Source: Thermodesulfobacteriota bacterium
GTDB taxonomy: Bacteria > Desulfobacterota > Desulfobacteria > Desulfobacterales > Desulfosudaceae
NCBI GenBank assembly: GCA_040753795.1
Contig: JBFMDX010000025.1
Span: 1 to 53,595, forward strand
Reading direction: 5' to 3'
DNA: 53,595 nucleotides
Both the position numbers and the translations under genes were made by a program. Under the pieces are notes generated by a model. It was not told where the DNA came from. It saw only the letters and a list, made by a program, of their open reading frames with translations, and made no database searches. Position 1 is the first letter of the stretch, and each line of letters opens with the position of its first letter. Positions 1-7,915 of this stretch are shown here, in pieces.

Positions 1-1425
1 GACCCCCCGGCCCCTGGTTTTAAACACCTGGTTGACAAAAGAGACGGCCTTTTCCTCCATCTGGGCGATGGTGTGTTCCACCCGGCGGCTGATCAGGGTG
101 TGGGCCAGCATCAGGGGGATGGCCACGCCCAGGCCCACCATGGTGGTGACCAGGGCCTCGGAGATGCCGCTCGACATCATCCGGGGATCCCCGGTCCCGT
201 AATAAGTGATGACGTGAAAGGTGTTGATCATGCCGGTGACCGTTCCCAGCAGGCCCAGCAGGGGCGCGATGGTGGCCAGCATGCCCAGGGTGGACAGAAA
301 CCGCTCCAGGCGCGGCACTTCGTTTAAAATCGCTTCCTGCAGGGCGTTTTCCATATCCTCCCGGCTCATCTGCCGAAAATCCAGGGCAGTCCGGATCACC
401 CTGGGCACGGACTTTCCCTTTTCTCCGTCGCACAGCCGGCAGCAGGAGTCCCAGTCCTCCTGCCGGATGCAGGCCGAAACCCGGGCCATGAACGCCTCGG
501 CGTCGCAACTGCCCCGGCGCAGATAACGGACCCTCTCGGCGATAATGCCCAGGCCGAGAAAAAAAATCAGCACCGTCGGCCAGACAATGGGACCGCCCTT
601 GGGAATCTGCGCCATCAGGCTCAGTTGATGGGTCATTTGCCGCAGGGCGGCGCCGCCGGAGATATCCAGCCAGACGGAATCGGTTTTACCGGACAGGTAC
701 TTCCGGATCGATCGGACCGTTAAAAAAGGCGGTTTTTCGGACAGGGCGAACAGGCCCCGGCTGGCGTCGGAATACAGCGCGAAACCGGTTTCCTGTCCGG
801 TCTGATAGGCCGCGGTCAGATTGCCGATCAGCAGAATGTCGGCGGGAGACTCCTGGCCGCCGCGGTCGATCACCGTTCCCGTCACCCGGCGGACCTGTCC
901 CGACCAGTTGATTTCCTGCAGCAGCATATCCGTCATGTCACGGACCACCGCCATGGAGGGCAGCCGGTCGGTTCCGGCCAGCCCGGCCATCCGGCCCTGA
1001 CGGTCATCCGTCAGCGCGCTCTGGGGACTGTGCCGGTAAATCTCTTCCATGTCCCGGGCAAAGCCGCGGACAAAGCCGGCGATTTCCCTGACCAAACCTG
1101 ACAGTTCTGACAATGATTTCTGAAGCGACAGCGTTTGAGCCGTCAGCTGTTCCACCTGTTTTTCAGCCCCGGCGACCTGCGGTTTCAGGGCATCATTCTG
1201 CTTCTCCAGTTCAGCCACGGCCTGCTGCAAAGCGCTTTTATCGGCCAGGATCTTCCGGCGGCTTTCTTCCGCCTCCAACTGCGCCTGACGGGCCGACGCT
1301 TCGGCCTGGCGCAGGGCAGCATCCTTCTTCTCCCGCATCTGTTCGTAATCCAGGCGCATGTCCCCGGCGGCCACCGGCCGGACGCAGACAAGAATGAAAC
1401 ACAACAGAACATAGAACTTATTCAT
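1..1425 (-). CDS. Long ExbB/TolQ-family proton channel protein, TtpC-like (partial, runs off left edge)
   Basis: Reading from an ATG at 1425 the frame is open for 475 codons to the window edge. It begins with a signal peptide (MNKFYVLLCFILV), then a periplasmic coiled coil (about residues 25-110), a soluble region, and a C-terminal MotA/TolQ/ExbB core with three membrane segments; the second carries the typical LLGLLGTVTGM motif. This N-extended ExbB architecture is that of TtpC in TonB2 systems of Vibrio, where it helps couple the proton gradient to TonB. The start overlaps the stop of the upstream DUF3450 gene by 8 bp, so the two are translationally linked. The family is about 450 residues long, so little is missing. 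ExbB, ExbD, TonB and TPR genes would be expected just beyond the left edge, but that is inference. Confidence 0.85.
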   Translation of the reverse strand, partial: MNKFYVLLCFILVCVRPVAAGDMRLDYEQMREKKDAALRQAEASARQAQLEAEESRRKILADKSALQQAVAELEKQNDALKPQVAGAEKQVEQLTAQTLSLQKSLSELSGLVREIAGFVRGFARDMEEIYRHSPQSALTDDRQGRMAGLAGTDRLPSMAVVRDMTDMLLQEINWSGQVRRVTGTVIDRGGQESPADILLIGNLTAAYQTGQETGFALYSDASRGLFALSEKPPFLTVRSIRKYLSGKTDSVWLDISGGAALRQMTHQLSLMAQIPKGGPIVWPTVLIFFLGLGIIAERVRYLRRGSCDAEAFMARVSACIRQEDWDSCCRLCDGEKGKSVPRVIRTALDFRQMSREDMENALQEAILNEVPRLERFLSTLGMLATIAPLLGLLGTVTGMINTFHVITYYGTGDPRMMSSGISEALVTTMVGLGVAIPLMLAHTLISRRVEHTIAQMEEKAVSFVNQVFKTRGRGV

Positions 1426-2209
1426 GCGGGTTGCCCTCCCGTCCGGCCAGTTTCCCCAGGGGGAGTTTGACCAGATCCGCGGGCCGGCGTTTTTCCGCCA
1501 TGTCGATGGCGGCTTGCAGGTCCCGGCACCAGCGGCCCGGCAGGGGCCGCCACGTCCCTTCGGCGACACTGTAATAACCGGCCAGGTTCTGGTCCGGCGA
1601 GAGGCAGAACAGCGCCACCCGCCCGACCCGCAGCACGGAGAACATGCGCTCATCGCCCTCCAGCCGGAGCTGCTCCTGGTAAACGTCGGAGGTGTTGCCG
1701 TAAGCGGCTTCCACCAGAAGGGTCTCCATTGTTTTCCGGAATTTTTCGCTGACGCTCACCTCCGGATCATCCAGCACCTGTTTGAGATGATCCAGGCGAT
1801 CCTTTCTTTCCGCCGACAGAAACGGCAGATCGGCTTCCACCTCCTGCCGGATGCGGGGATAAACGGAGGCCAGAAACGGTTCGATCTCGGCGGCCATGGC
1901 CCTGGCTTCGTTAATCTGCGTTTCCAGGGACAGGGCCAGGGACTGGCGGTCGGCGATTTCCTTTTGCAACTGCGTCAGTCGGTCGGTCAGATCCGCCTGC
2001 TCCCGTTGCAGCTGGTCGTATCTTTCGGTCAGCCGGATCCGCTCCTGCTCCCACAGATCCATCTCCTTCTGGGTGCTGATGCGGGTATCGATGGCCTGGT
2101 CGATGGGCGCCTGAAGCCGGGCGGCAAAATCCTCGGCCATCCCTTCCGGCGACCAGCAGCATATAACAAGGCCGATGATACCTGCCGCAATCATTCTTTT
2201 CAGTATCAT
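1418..2209 (-). CDS. DUF3450 periplasmic coiled-coil protein of a TonB2-type system
   Basis: A 263-residue protein with an N-terminal signal peptide (cleavage probably near GMAED, residues 24-27), a long coiled coil (about 30-110, rich in Q, E and L heptads) and a C-terminal globular part with RVGRVALFCLSPD. This matches DUF3450, a family usually placed directly in front of the long ExbB gene of TonB2 clusters. The ATG at 2209 has a good RBS (AGGGAG). It is the first gene after the cobalamin riboswitch and terminator, 59 nt downstream of the terminator T-tract, so its expression should fall when B12 is plentiful. Its molecular role is not established; a periplasmic accessory of the energising complex is the usual guess. 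Confidence 0.82.
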   Translation of the reverse strand: MILKRMIAAGIIGLVICCWSPEGMAEDFAARLQAPIDQAIDTRISTQKEMDLWEQERIRLTERYDQLQREQADLTDRLTQLQKEIADRQSLALSLETQINEARAMAAEIEPFLASVYPRIRQEVEADLPFLSAERKDRLDHLKQVLDDPEVSVSEKFRKTMETLLVEAAYGNTSDVYQEQLRLEGDERMFSVLRVGRVALFCLSPDQNLAGYYSVAEGTWRPLPGRWCRDLQAAIDMAEKRRPADLVKLPLGKLAGREGNPHE

Positions 2210-2267
2210 AAAAGCTCCCTAACCTTATACCCTTAACCTTGAGCCCTGAACCTTGTACCTTCTAAAC

Positions 2268-2300
2268 AAAAAACCCCGGACCGAAACCTTCGATCCGGGG
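2268..2300 (-). terminator. Intrinsic terminator of the cobalamin riboswitch (expression platform)
   Basis: On the minus strand, CCCCGGA (2294-2300 read in reverse) pairs perfectly with TCCGGGG (2274-2280) around a 13-nt loop and is followed at once by TTTTTTGTTT. It sits between the aptamer (ending near 2366) and the DUF3450 start (2209), where a transcriptional switch needs it. Part of the stem could compete with aptamer sequence, but I did not derive the antiterminator. Confidence 0.8.
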
Positions 2301-2365
2301 ATGCCCCTGTTTTATCCGCAAGATCCGGCCGCCTCCGCCGCCCGGCGGAGAACCCGGCCTGTCAA

Positions 2366-2511
2366 TCAGGCAGGTCTTCTGACTCTCGAATCATCCTACC
2401 GGCCGCGCCTTCCCATTTTGCATCAATGCAACAGTGACATACGTGCGGCGTTCGTCCTCGATTACAGCGGCGGGTCCGCTCCCGATTTTCACGGGATTCC
2501 CTATTAAGCCA
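2366..2511 (-). promoter_or_regulatory. Cobalamin (B12) riboswitch
   Basis: Read on the minus strand the segment has the conserved blocks of the cobalamin aptamer in order: AATAGGGAATCCCGTGAAAA (P2/P3 entry, about 2486-2505), GACCCGCCGCTGTAA (about 2462-2476), the CACTG block (about 2432-2437), GGGAAGGCGC (2405-2414) and the 3' B12 box GAGTCAGAAGACCTGCC (about 2370-2386). Spacing fits the family. It lies just downstream of a sigma-70 promoter and upstream of a terminator, so binding of adenosylcobalamin should stop transcription of the DUF3450/TtpC operon. Ends are approximate because P1 was not folded. Confidence 0.93.
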
Positions 2512-2533
2512 ACGGCGCCTGATTTTTTCCCGT

Positions 2534-2562
2534 ATCCTATCGACAATTCGCTCGAATATCAA
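2534..2562 (-). promoter_or_regulatory. Sigma-70 promoter of the riboswitch operon
   Basis: On the minus strand TTGATA (2557-2562) and TAGGAT (2534-2539) are separated by exactly 17 nt. Transcription would start near 2527, about 15 nt before the first conserved riboswitch bases, which is the expected arrangement. Confidence 0.65.
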
Positions 2563-2593
2563 GGGGTTTGTTTCCGGGACCGAATGAAAACAG

Positions 2594-2621
2594 TTGACGT
2601 CGAAACAGGCCCTGATATAAA
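2594..2621 (+). promoter_or_regulatory. Probable promoter of radA-rlmE-yebC
   Basis: TTGACG (2594-2599) and TATAAA (2616-2621) are 16 nt apart, 50 nt upstream of the radA ATG. It is divergent from the riboswitch promoter with about 30 bp between the two -35 boxes, so the operons share a short control region. Confidence 0.55.
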
Positions 2622-2670
2622 AGATGAAGAAAATTTTTTCATATACTCCCCTTTGCCGCGGACATCCATA

Positions 2671-4035
2671 ATGAAAAATACAAAGACCGTCTTCTGCTGT
2701 CAAAACTGCGGGCACCAGTCGCCCAAATGGCTGGGGCGGTGCCCGGAGTGCGAAAGCTGGGGCACCTTCGTGGAAGAAGCGGTGGGGATCTCCGTCGGGA
2801 AAACCGCGCCGGTCATGGCCGGACGGGCCGCCAAACCGGTGCCCCTGGGAGAGGTGACCATCGGCGACGAGCAGCGGCGGAAAACGGGCATCAGCGAATT
2901 TGACCGGGCCCTGGGCGGCGGCATCGTAGCCGGCTCGCTGATCCTGATCGGCGGCGACCCCGGCATCGGCAAATCCACCCTCATGCTCCAGGCGGCCCAA
3001 CGGCTGGTGGAAGCCGGTCACAAGGTGCTGTACGTCTCCGGCGAGGAGTCGTTAAAACAGCTGAAAATGAGGAGCGAACGGCTGGGCGGCAGCCGCGCCG
3101 CCGACATCCTGGCGGTGGCGGAGACCAGCATCGAGACGGTGGTGGCCACGGCCGATGCGTTGCGGCCGGACGCACTGATCATCGATTCCATCCAGACCAT
3201 GGCCAGCCCGGATTTTTCCTCGGCCCCGGGCAGCGTCGGCCAGGTTCGGGAAGCGACCATGCGCCTCATGGTCATGGCCAAGCAGACCGGCGTTCCCGTT
3301 TTCCTCATCGGCCATGTCACCAAGGACGGCTCCATTGCCGGCCCCCGCACCATGGAACACATGGTGGACACGGTCCTCTATTTTGAAGGCGACAAGAACC
3401 AGGTCTTCCGGATTCTGCGGGCCGTCAAAAACCGCTTCGGCTCGACCAATGAAATTGGCGTCTTTGAGATGAAAACCGCCGGCCTGGATGAGGTAGCCAA
3501 CCCCTCGGCCGTCTTCCTTTCCGAAAAGCCGGAAAACTCCCCGGGATCGGTGGTCTCCGCCAGCATGGAAGGCACCCGGCCCATCCTGGTGGAACTCCAG
3601 GCCCTGGCCAGCCGCTCCGGCCTGGGCATGCCCCGACGGACCATCCTGGGGCTGGACCAGAACCGGGTCGCCCTGCTGGTGGCGGTCATGGAGAAAAAGC
3701 TGGGCATGGAACTGATGGGCTACGACGTGTTCATGAACGTGGCCGGCGGCGTGAAAATCAGCGAACCGGCCGTTGACCTGGGCATTATCGCGGCGGTGGC
3801 CTCGAGCTTCCTTGACCGGCCCATCAAGCCCGGAACCGTGGTGCTGGGGGAAGTGGGCCTGACCGGCGAAGTACGGGCCATCAACCATATTGAAACCCGG
3901 GTGGCTGAAGTCAAAAAGATGGGATTTAACAGCTGCCTGCTGCCCTACAGCAATGTCAAACGCATGCACAATGAAAAGCAAATCACCATCACCGGGGTAA
4001 AAACCATATCGGACGCCATCGAGGCCCTGTTCTGA
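2671..4035 (+). CDS. radA: DNA repair protein RadA
   Basis: A 454-residue RadA (Sms). It has an N-terminal zinc finger (C10, C13, C24, C27 in CQNCG...CPEC), a RecA-like ATPase with Walker A GGDPGIGKST at 94-103, the RadA signature KNRFG, and a C-terminal Lon-like domain. RadA is a branch-migration helicase-like ATPase acting on recombination intermediates. The frame is open further upstream to 2434, but I chose the ATG at 2671 because it matches the family N-terminus (zinc finger close to the start) and follows the promoter at 2594-2621. The upstream extension would run antisense through the riboswitch. It is the first gene of a plus-strand group with rlmE and yebC. Confidence 0.96.
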   Translation: MKNTKTVFCCQNCGHQSPKWLGRCPECESWGTFVEEAVGISVGKTAPVMAGRAAKPVPLGEVTIGDEQRRKTGISEFDRALGGGIVAGSLILIGGDPGIGKSTLMLQAAQRLVEAGHKVLYVSGEESLKQLKMRSERLGGSRAADILAVAETSIETVVATADALRPDALIIDSIQTMASPDFSSAPGSVGQVREATMRLMVMAKQTGVPVFLIGHVTKDGSIAGPRTMEHMVDTVLYFEGDKNQVFRILRAVKNRFGSTNEIGVFEMKTAGLDEVANPSAVFLSEKPENSPGSVVSASMEGTRPILVELQALASRSGLGMPRRTILGLDQNRVALLVAVMEKKLGMELMGYDVFMNVAGGVKISEPAVDLGIIAAVASSFLDRPIKPGTVVLGEVGLTGEVRAINHIETRVAEVKKMGFNSCLLPYSNVKRMHNEKQITITGVKTISDAIEALF

Positions 4036-4057
4036 TCCGCCGGGGGAAACACGTCTT

Positions 4058-4681
4058 ATGAGCCGCAACAACAACAATCCCTGGAGCCGCCCCGACTTTT
4101 ACGCCCGTCAGGCGAAAAAAGATCATTATCCGGCCCGCTCGGTATACAAGTTGATGGAAATACAAAAAAAATACAAGTTGCTCCGCAAGGGGGACAAAGT
4201 GGTCGATCTGGGCTGCGCCCCGGGTTCCTGGCTGCTGTACGCGGCCGAAGTGGTCGGGGACCAGGGAACGGTGACCGGTATGGACCTGACGGCCGTCACC
4301 ATCGGTCTGCCACCGCGGGCATCCGCTCATGTCATGGACATGTTCGAGCTGCGGTCGGACGACCCGCTTTTCTCGGGCAAAAAGGCGGACGTGGTGTTAA
4401 GCGACATGGCGCCGTCCACCACTGGTCATACCGGCACCGACGCGGCCCGGTCCCAGGATCTGGCCATGGCCGCCCTGACCCTGGCCGGGGAGATTCTCAG
4501 GCCAGGGGGGAATTTCGTCTGTAAACTTTTTCAGGGAGAAGATTTTAAAATATTTACGGATATGGTAAAAAAACAATTCAACCGGTCTGCGATCTTCAAA
4601 CCGGCCAGTTGCCGGAAAGACAGCCGGGAAACTTACATTATCGGATTAGGGAAAAAGGAGCCGGGCAATGTCAGGTCATAA
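4058..4681 (+). CDS. rlmE: 23S rRNA 2'-O-ribose methyltransferase RlmE (FtsJ/RrmJ)
   Basis: A 207-residue Rossmann-fold methyltransferase. The SAM motif is DLGCAPGSW (50-58), and the catalytic K-D-K-E tetrad is visible as K31, D116 (SDMAPS), K156 (VCKLFQG) and E191 (SRETYI). In the family it methylates U2552 of 23S rRNA in the 50S A-loop, a late assembly step. It starts 22 nt after radA and its end overlaps the yebC start by 14 nt, so the three genes are probably cotranscribed. Length is normal for the family. Confidence 0.95.
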   Translation: MSRNNNNPWSRPDFYARQAKKDHYPARSVYKLMEIQKKYKLLRKGDKVVDLGCAPGSWLLYAAEVVGDQGTVTGMDLTAVTIGLPPRASAHVMDMFELRSDDPLFSGKKADVVLSDMAPSTTGHTGTDAARSQDLAMAALTLAGEILRPGGNFVCKLFQGEDFKIFTDMVKKQFNRSAIFKPASCRKDSRETYIIGLGKKEPGNVRS

Positions 4682-5405
4682 TAAATGGTCGTCCATCAAA
4701 CACAAAAAACAGGCGGCGGACGCGAAACGGGGACAGGCGTTCACCAAGCTGATCAAGGAAATTACCGCGGCCGCCCGGGCGGGCGGCGGAGACATCAACG
4801 CCAACGCCAGGCTGCGCAGCGCCATCGCGGCCGCTAAAATGGAAAACATGCCCAAGGACAATATGGACCGGGCCATCAAAAAGGGAACCGGCGAGCTGGA
4901 CGGCGTGAATTACGAAGAACTCACTTATGAAGGCTATGGCCCAGGCGGGGCGGCCATCTTTTTAGAATCCCTGACGGACAATAAGAACCGGACGGTCAGC
5001 GATATCCGCCATATTTTCAGCCGCCATGCCGGCCGGCTGGCGGAGAACGGCAGTGTTGCCTATCTGTTCAAGAAAAAGGGGTATTGTGAAATCGACAAGG
5101 CCACGGCCGATGAAGACAAAGTGATGGAAACGGCCATTGAAGCCGGCGCCGAGGATGTCCGGGAGGCGGAAGGCAGTTTTGAGGTCATTACGGCGGTGGC
5201 TGATTTTGAAGCCGTGAAGCAGGCCCTGACCGACGCGGGCATCACCTGCTCTCTGGCCGAAATCACCATGCTGCCGCAGAATACCATCGACCTGGGCGAG
5301 AAGGAGTCGGAGCAGATGTTAAAGCTCCTGGAAGCGCTGGACGACTGCGACGACGTTCAGAAGGTTTATACCAACGCTAACCTGGATGAAAGCGCCGGCG
5401 CCTAA
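4668..5405 (+). CDS. yebC: YebC/PmpR family regulator or translation factor
   Basis: A 245-residue protein with the invariant YebC N-terminus MSGHNKWSSIKHKK and the conserved GYGPGG motif around residues 90-95. The family is described both as DNA-binding regulators (PmpR) and, more recently, as ribosome-associated factors that help with difficult peptide stretches. The linkage to rlmE fits a translation role. The start overlaps rlmE by 14 nt and has a GGAG-type RBS inside rlmE. In many genomes yebC precedes ruvC; here the following gene is convergent nadA. Confidence 0.94.
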   Translation: MSGHNKWSSIKHKKQAADAKRGQAFTKLIKEITAAARAGGGDINANARLRSAIAAAKMENMPKDNMDRAIKKGTGELDGVNYEELTYEGYGPGGAAIFLESLTDNKNRTVSDIRHIFSRHAGRLAENGSVAYLFKKKGYCEIDKATADEDKVMETAIEAGAEDVREAEGSFEVITAVADFEAVKQALTDAGITCSLAEITMLPQNTIDLGEKESEQMLKLLEALDDCDDVQKVYTNANLDESAGA

Positions 5406-5413
5406 ATTCTTGC

Positions 5414-6298
5414 CTACCGCAACGCCAGCATCCGCTGGACCGCGTCAAGGGCCCGCTCCTGGATGTCGGCCGGCACCTTGACTTCAGGGCCCATGTTTTC
5501 AAGGCAGTCGACGATCATTTGCGGGGTGATGCGCTTCATGTCCGGGCAGATCATTTTTTCCGAAACCGGATAAAACGTCTTTTCCGGGCAGGCTTTCCGC
5601 AGGGCGTGCATCAGGCCGTTTTCGGTGGCCACCAGAAACTGATCGGCTTCCGAGTCTTGAGCATATCGCAGCATGCCGGAGGTGCTCAGCACCGCGTCGG
5701 CCAGGTCCAGCACCTCGCCGCGGCATTCCGGATGGGCCATGACCACCGCGTCCGGGTGCCGCTTTTTGGCCGAGAGGACATCCGTTGCCCGCAGGGCATC
5801 ATGGATGGGGCAACAGCCGTCCCAGAGATGAATTGTCTTGTCGGTCAGGGAGGCGGCGTAAGACGCCAGGTTCCGATCCGGCGTCATCAGCAGTTCCGCC
5901 TCGTCCAGGCTGTTGACCACCTTGACGACATTGGCCGAGGTGCAGCAGACGGTGGACATGGCCTTGACCGCGGCCGACGAGTTCACGTAGGTCACTACCG
6001 GCATGTCCCCCAGTTCCTTTATTTTCGCCCGCAGGGCCGGAACCGTGACCATGTCGGCCATGGGGCAGCCCGCGTCCGGCGCCGGGAAGAGGATGGTCTT
6101 GTCCGGGCAGACAATGGAGGCGGTTTCGGCCATGAAATGTACGCCGCAGAAGACAATCACCTCGGCATCGGTGGCCGAAGCCCGAATGGACAGCTCCAGC
6201 GAGTCGCCGCACAGATCGGCCAGGTCCTGAATTTCCGGCGGCTGGTAGTTATGCGCCAGAATGATGGCGTTGCGTTTTTTTTTGAGCGCTTCGATCAA
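5414..6298 (-). CDS. nadA: Quinolinate synthase A
   Basis: A 294-residue NadA, close in length to the short Thermotoga form. It condenses iminoaspartate with dihydroxyacetone phosphate to quinolinate in NAD synthesis, using a [4Fe-4S] cluster. The three cluster cysteines appear as C78 (GCPMAD), C163 (CCPIH) and C251 (ICPDMK), and the substrate motifs AHNYQPPE, YVNSSA, TSAN and HPEC are all present. The start is a TTG at 6298 overlapping the lolA stop in the sequence TTGA. No nadB or nadC is nearby, and its partner in this operon is lolA, which is functionally unrelated. Confidence 0.95.
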   Translation of the reverse strand: MIEALKKKRNAIILAHNYQPPEIQDLADLCGDSLELSIRASATDAEVIVFCGVHFMAETASIVCPDKTILFPAPDAGCPMADMVTVPALRAKIKELGDMPVVTYVNSSAAVKAMSTVCCTSANVVKVVNSLDEAELLMTPDRNLASYAASLTDKTIHLWDGCCPIHDALRATDVLSAKKRHPDAVVMAHPECRGEVLDLADAVLSTSGMLRYAQDSEADQFLVATENGLMHALRKACPEKTFYPVSEKMICPDMKRITPQMIVDCLENMGPEVKVPADIQERALDAVQRMLALR

Positions 6299-6972
6299 TT
6301 CTTCGGATCCAGCAGCAGGACATCGGCGTTGGCCGGGGGTTCAAAGATAAACAGGGCGTTTCCCAGGGGTTCTCCCAGGCGGATGTCTGAAAAAATAATC
6401 CGGGTGGTGTCTTCATAAGTATTCATGGTTTCTATTTCCTCGACCAGACCGCTCTGCCGGGAAACATAGAAGTAAATCGCCGCCAGGTCACCTGTTTTCT
6501 TGTTGGGCACCAGCTTCAAGGCATAAAAGCCTTCGTTGGTCCGGTTCGAGTCGATGGTCACCTGATTTTTTTCGCTGATGGTGTTCAACGCCGCCAGAAA
6601 ATTGACGCCCTGACCATCGTCGAACAGGGCCGGAGTATCACCGGTCATGACCTGATTTTCAAGCGGCTTGTAGATCCAGAGCTTTTTCCCGTCGGTAATG
6701 ATCTGCTGGGGGTCGGGGGTGATATACTCCCAGCGCATCATTCCCGGATCCTTGAAAAAGGCCTTGCCGGCAGCCGTGTCGGTTATGTCCATTGCCTTGA
6801 GCGTGGACACCTGTTCGAAACGGGCGGAAAAACTGCCGCTGGCATAGGTAGACTGAATCTGCTTCAGCAGATCCGCGGCCGAAGCCGGCGTCGAAGGGGC
6901 CGGGTCGGCCCAGGACCAGACGGCCGTCAGGCAGACTGACAGCCAGAAACAGGTAACCGCGACTTTTTTCAA
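6295..6972 (-). CDS. lolA: Outer-membrane lipoprotein carrier protein LolA
   Basis: A 225-residue periplasmic protein with a signal peptide (MKKVAVTCFWLSVCLTAVWSWA) and the LolA pattern: SFSARFEQ, GKAFFKDPGMMRWEY, TDGKKLWIYKP and the C-terminal FEPPANADV. LolA takes lipoproteins from the LolCDE ABC transporter and carries them across the periplasm to the outer membrane, which confirms a Gram-negative envelope. It is translationally coupled to nadA (4-bp overlap) and lies 60 bp downstream of the PilZ gene on the same strand. Confidence 0.93.
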   Translation of the reverse strand: MKKVAVTCFWLSVCLTAVWSWADPAPSTPASAADLLKQIQSTYASGSFSARFEQVSTLKAMDITDTAAGKAFFKDPGMMRWEYITPDPQQIITDGKKLWIYKPLENQVMTGDTPALFDDGQGVNFLAALNTISEKNQVTIDSNRTNEGFYALKLVPNKKTGDLAAIYFYVSRQSGLVEEIETMNTYEDTTRIIFSDIRLGEPLGNALFIFEPPANADVLLLDPKN

Positions 6973-7034
6973 TGGGTCTCCAGACTAAAAATCATCTCCG
7001 GGGATGGCGCCGTGTTCAATCATGACGCAGACCT

Positions 7035-7427
7035 TCAGGATTGGCTCTGGTGATTGATAAACTGTACACCGCAGCCGTATCGTCTGGCTCCGCCGATTTC
7101 TATTTCCAGGCACCAGCGGACTTCCGCCCGGCACTGTCTGGCAGGGCCGAAACCGCCTGAGTCTAACAACGGATCATCATCGGTTTTCACCATGACATAC
7201 GATCCGGTGTCCAGGGGTGATGACAATTCAAAATACACCCCGCCCTCGCTGTAATTGAGCATCAGGGCGGACGAGAGTCTCCGGGGACTGTCCCTGACGA
7301 CAACAATGGGTACCGCGCATGAAAACCTGGGATGCGCCCGCCGCTGCAATTCTTTTTCCATCTGACTATACATCTTTTCCGGAACCGGCAAGCCCGGTTC
7401 CCGACGACAAACACGTTTGAGCAGCAT
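7035..7427 (-). CDS. PilZ-domain protein (probable c-di-GMP receptor)
   Basis: A single PilZ domain. The c-di-GMP motif RxxxR is seen as RRAHPRF and the second motif as NYSEGGV, followed by a beta-rich stretch ending GCGVQF. From the ATG at 7427 it is 130 residues. The frame is open to a GTG at 7523, but a good promoter (7510-7538) overlaps that region, so the longer form is unlikely; an inner ATG just before QMEKELQRR is another option. No enzymatic domain is attached, so it probably acts as a stand-alone effector adaptor. Its target is not evident from the neighbours. Confidence 0.82.
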   Translation of the reverse strand: MLLKRVCRREPGLPVPEKMYSQMEKELQRRAHPRFSCAVPIVVVRDSPRRLSSALMLNYSEGGVYFELSSPLDTGSYVMVKTDDDPLLDSGGFGPARQCRAEVRWCLEIEIGGARRYGCGVQFINHQSQS

Positions 7428-7509
7428 GAACGACCGGCGCCGCTTAACCCGGATATTTTGGTTGCCACGCTCACGGCTGCAGCCACACGACTGCACCCTT
7501 AATAAAATC

Positions 7510-7538
7510 AAGATATCAGACACCGACTTTCAAGTCAA
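7510..7538 (-). promoter_or_regulatory. Probable sigma-70 promoter of the PilZ gene
   Basis: On the minus strand TTGACT (7533-7538) and TATCTT (7510-7515) are 17 nt apart. It lies about 85 nt upstream of the preferred ATG at 7427 and argues against the GTG start at 7523. Confidence 0.5.
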
Positions 7539-7783
7539 GAAACGATTCCCTGGCGCCGATGGGTTTGAACAGGAACGCAAACATGCCGGGCACATGATTA
7601 GCGCTACGGGCCAACAGGCAAAACCGATACGTTTTTTCGGTACACATTTGTTTCACTGCATCACCACAAAAACGCTCTCCCGAATCAGATTCAAGTGAAG
7701 GCGGCCGGAGAGGACCTGCCATGGGAAAAAAAACATTCTTGTTTTCAAATGGTTTTTAAAAACATGGCTGTGAATCCTTCAAG

Positions 7784-7799
7784 TGGCATGAGCCTTGCT
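7784..7799 (+). promoter_or_regulatory. Sigma-54 (RpoN) promoter
   Basis: TGGCATGAGCCTTGCT matches the sigma-54 consensus TGGCACGNNNNTTGCW at all but one defined position, with GG (7785-7786) and GC (7797-7798) the required 10 nt apart. It is about 105 nt upstream of the desulforedoxin-knuckle gene and points towards it. The rest of the 7524-7915 gap is AT-rich with no convincing gene. An enhancer-binding-protein site would be expected upstream, but I could not define one. Confidence 0.72.
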
Positions 7800-7915
7800 A
7801 ATCACTGACAAAATTATCAACCGGTTTTTTTATTAAAAAATGCCGGCGGGGTCGGATCGGAAAACGCCAAGCCCGGTGGCAGCCGAAACAAAAACAAAAT
7901 AAGGAGAACAAAACC

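Noticed and set aside
2434-2670. The radA frame stays open upstream to 2434
   Set aside because: This part runs antisense through the riboswitch and across the radA promoter; the family start and the zinc finger position support the ATG at 2671.
3052-4077. Long open frame (341 codons) on the minus strand opposite radA
   Set aside because: His/Gly/Asp-rich composition typical of the reverse frame of a GC-rich gene, no domain, and radA is certain.
7524-7915. Short open frames and a possible riboswitch-like stretch (GGCGGGGTCGGATCGG...GCCAAGCCCGG) before the 109-residue gene
   Set aside because: It lacks the conserved blocks of c-di-GMP, fluoride or molybdenum riboswitches; the short frames have no RBS or family features. 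Only the sigma-54 and PilZ promoters are kept.
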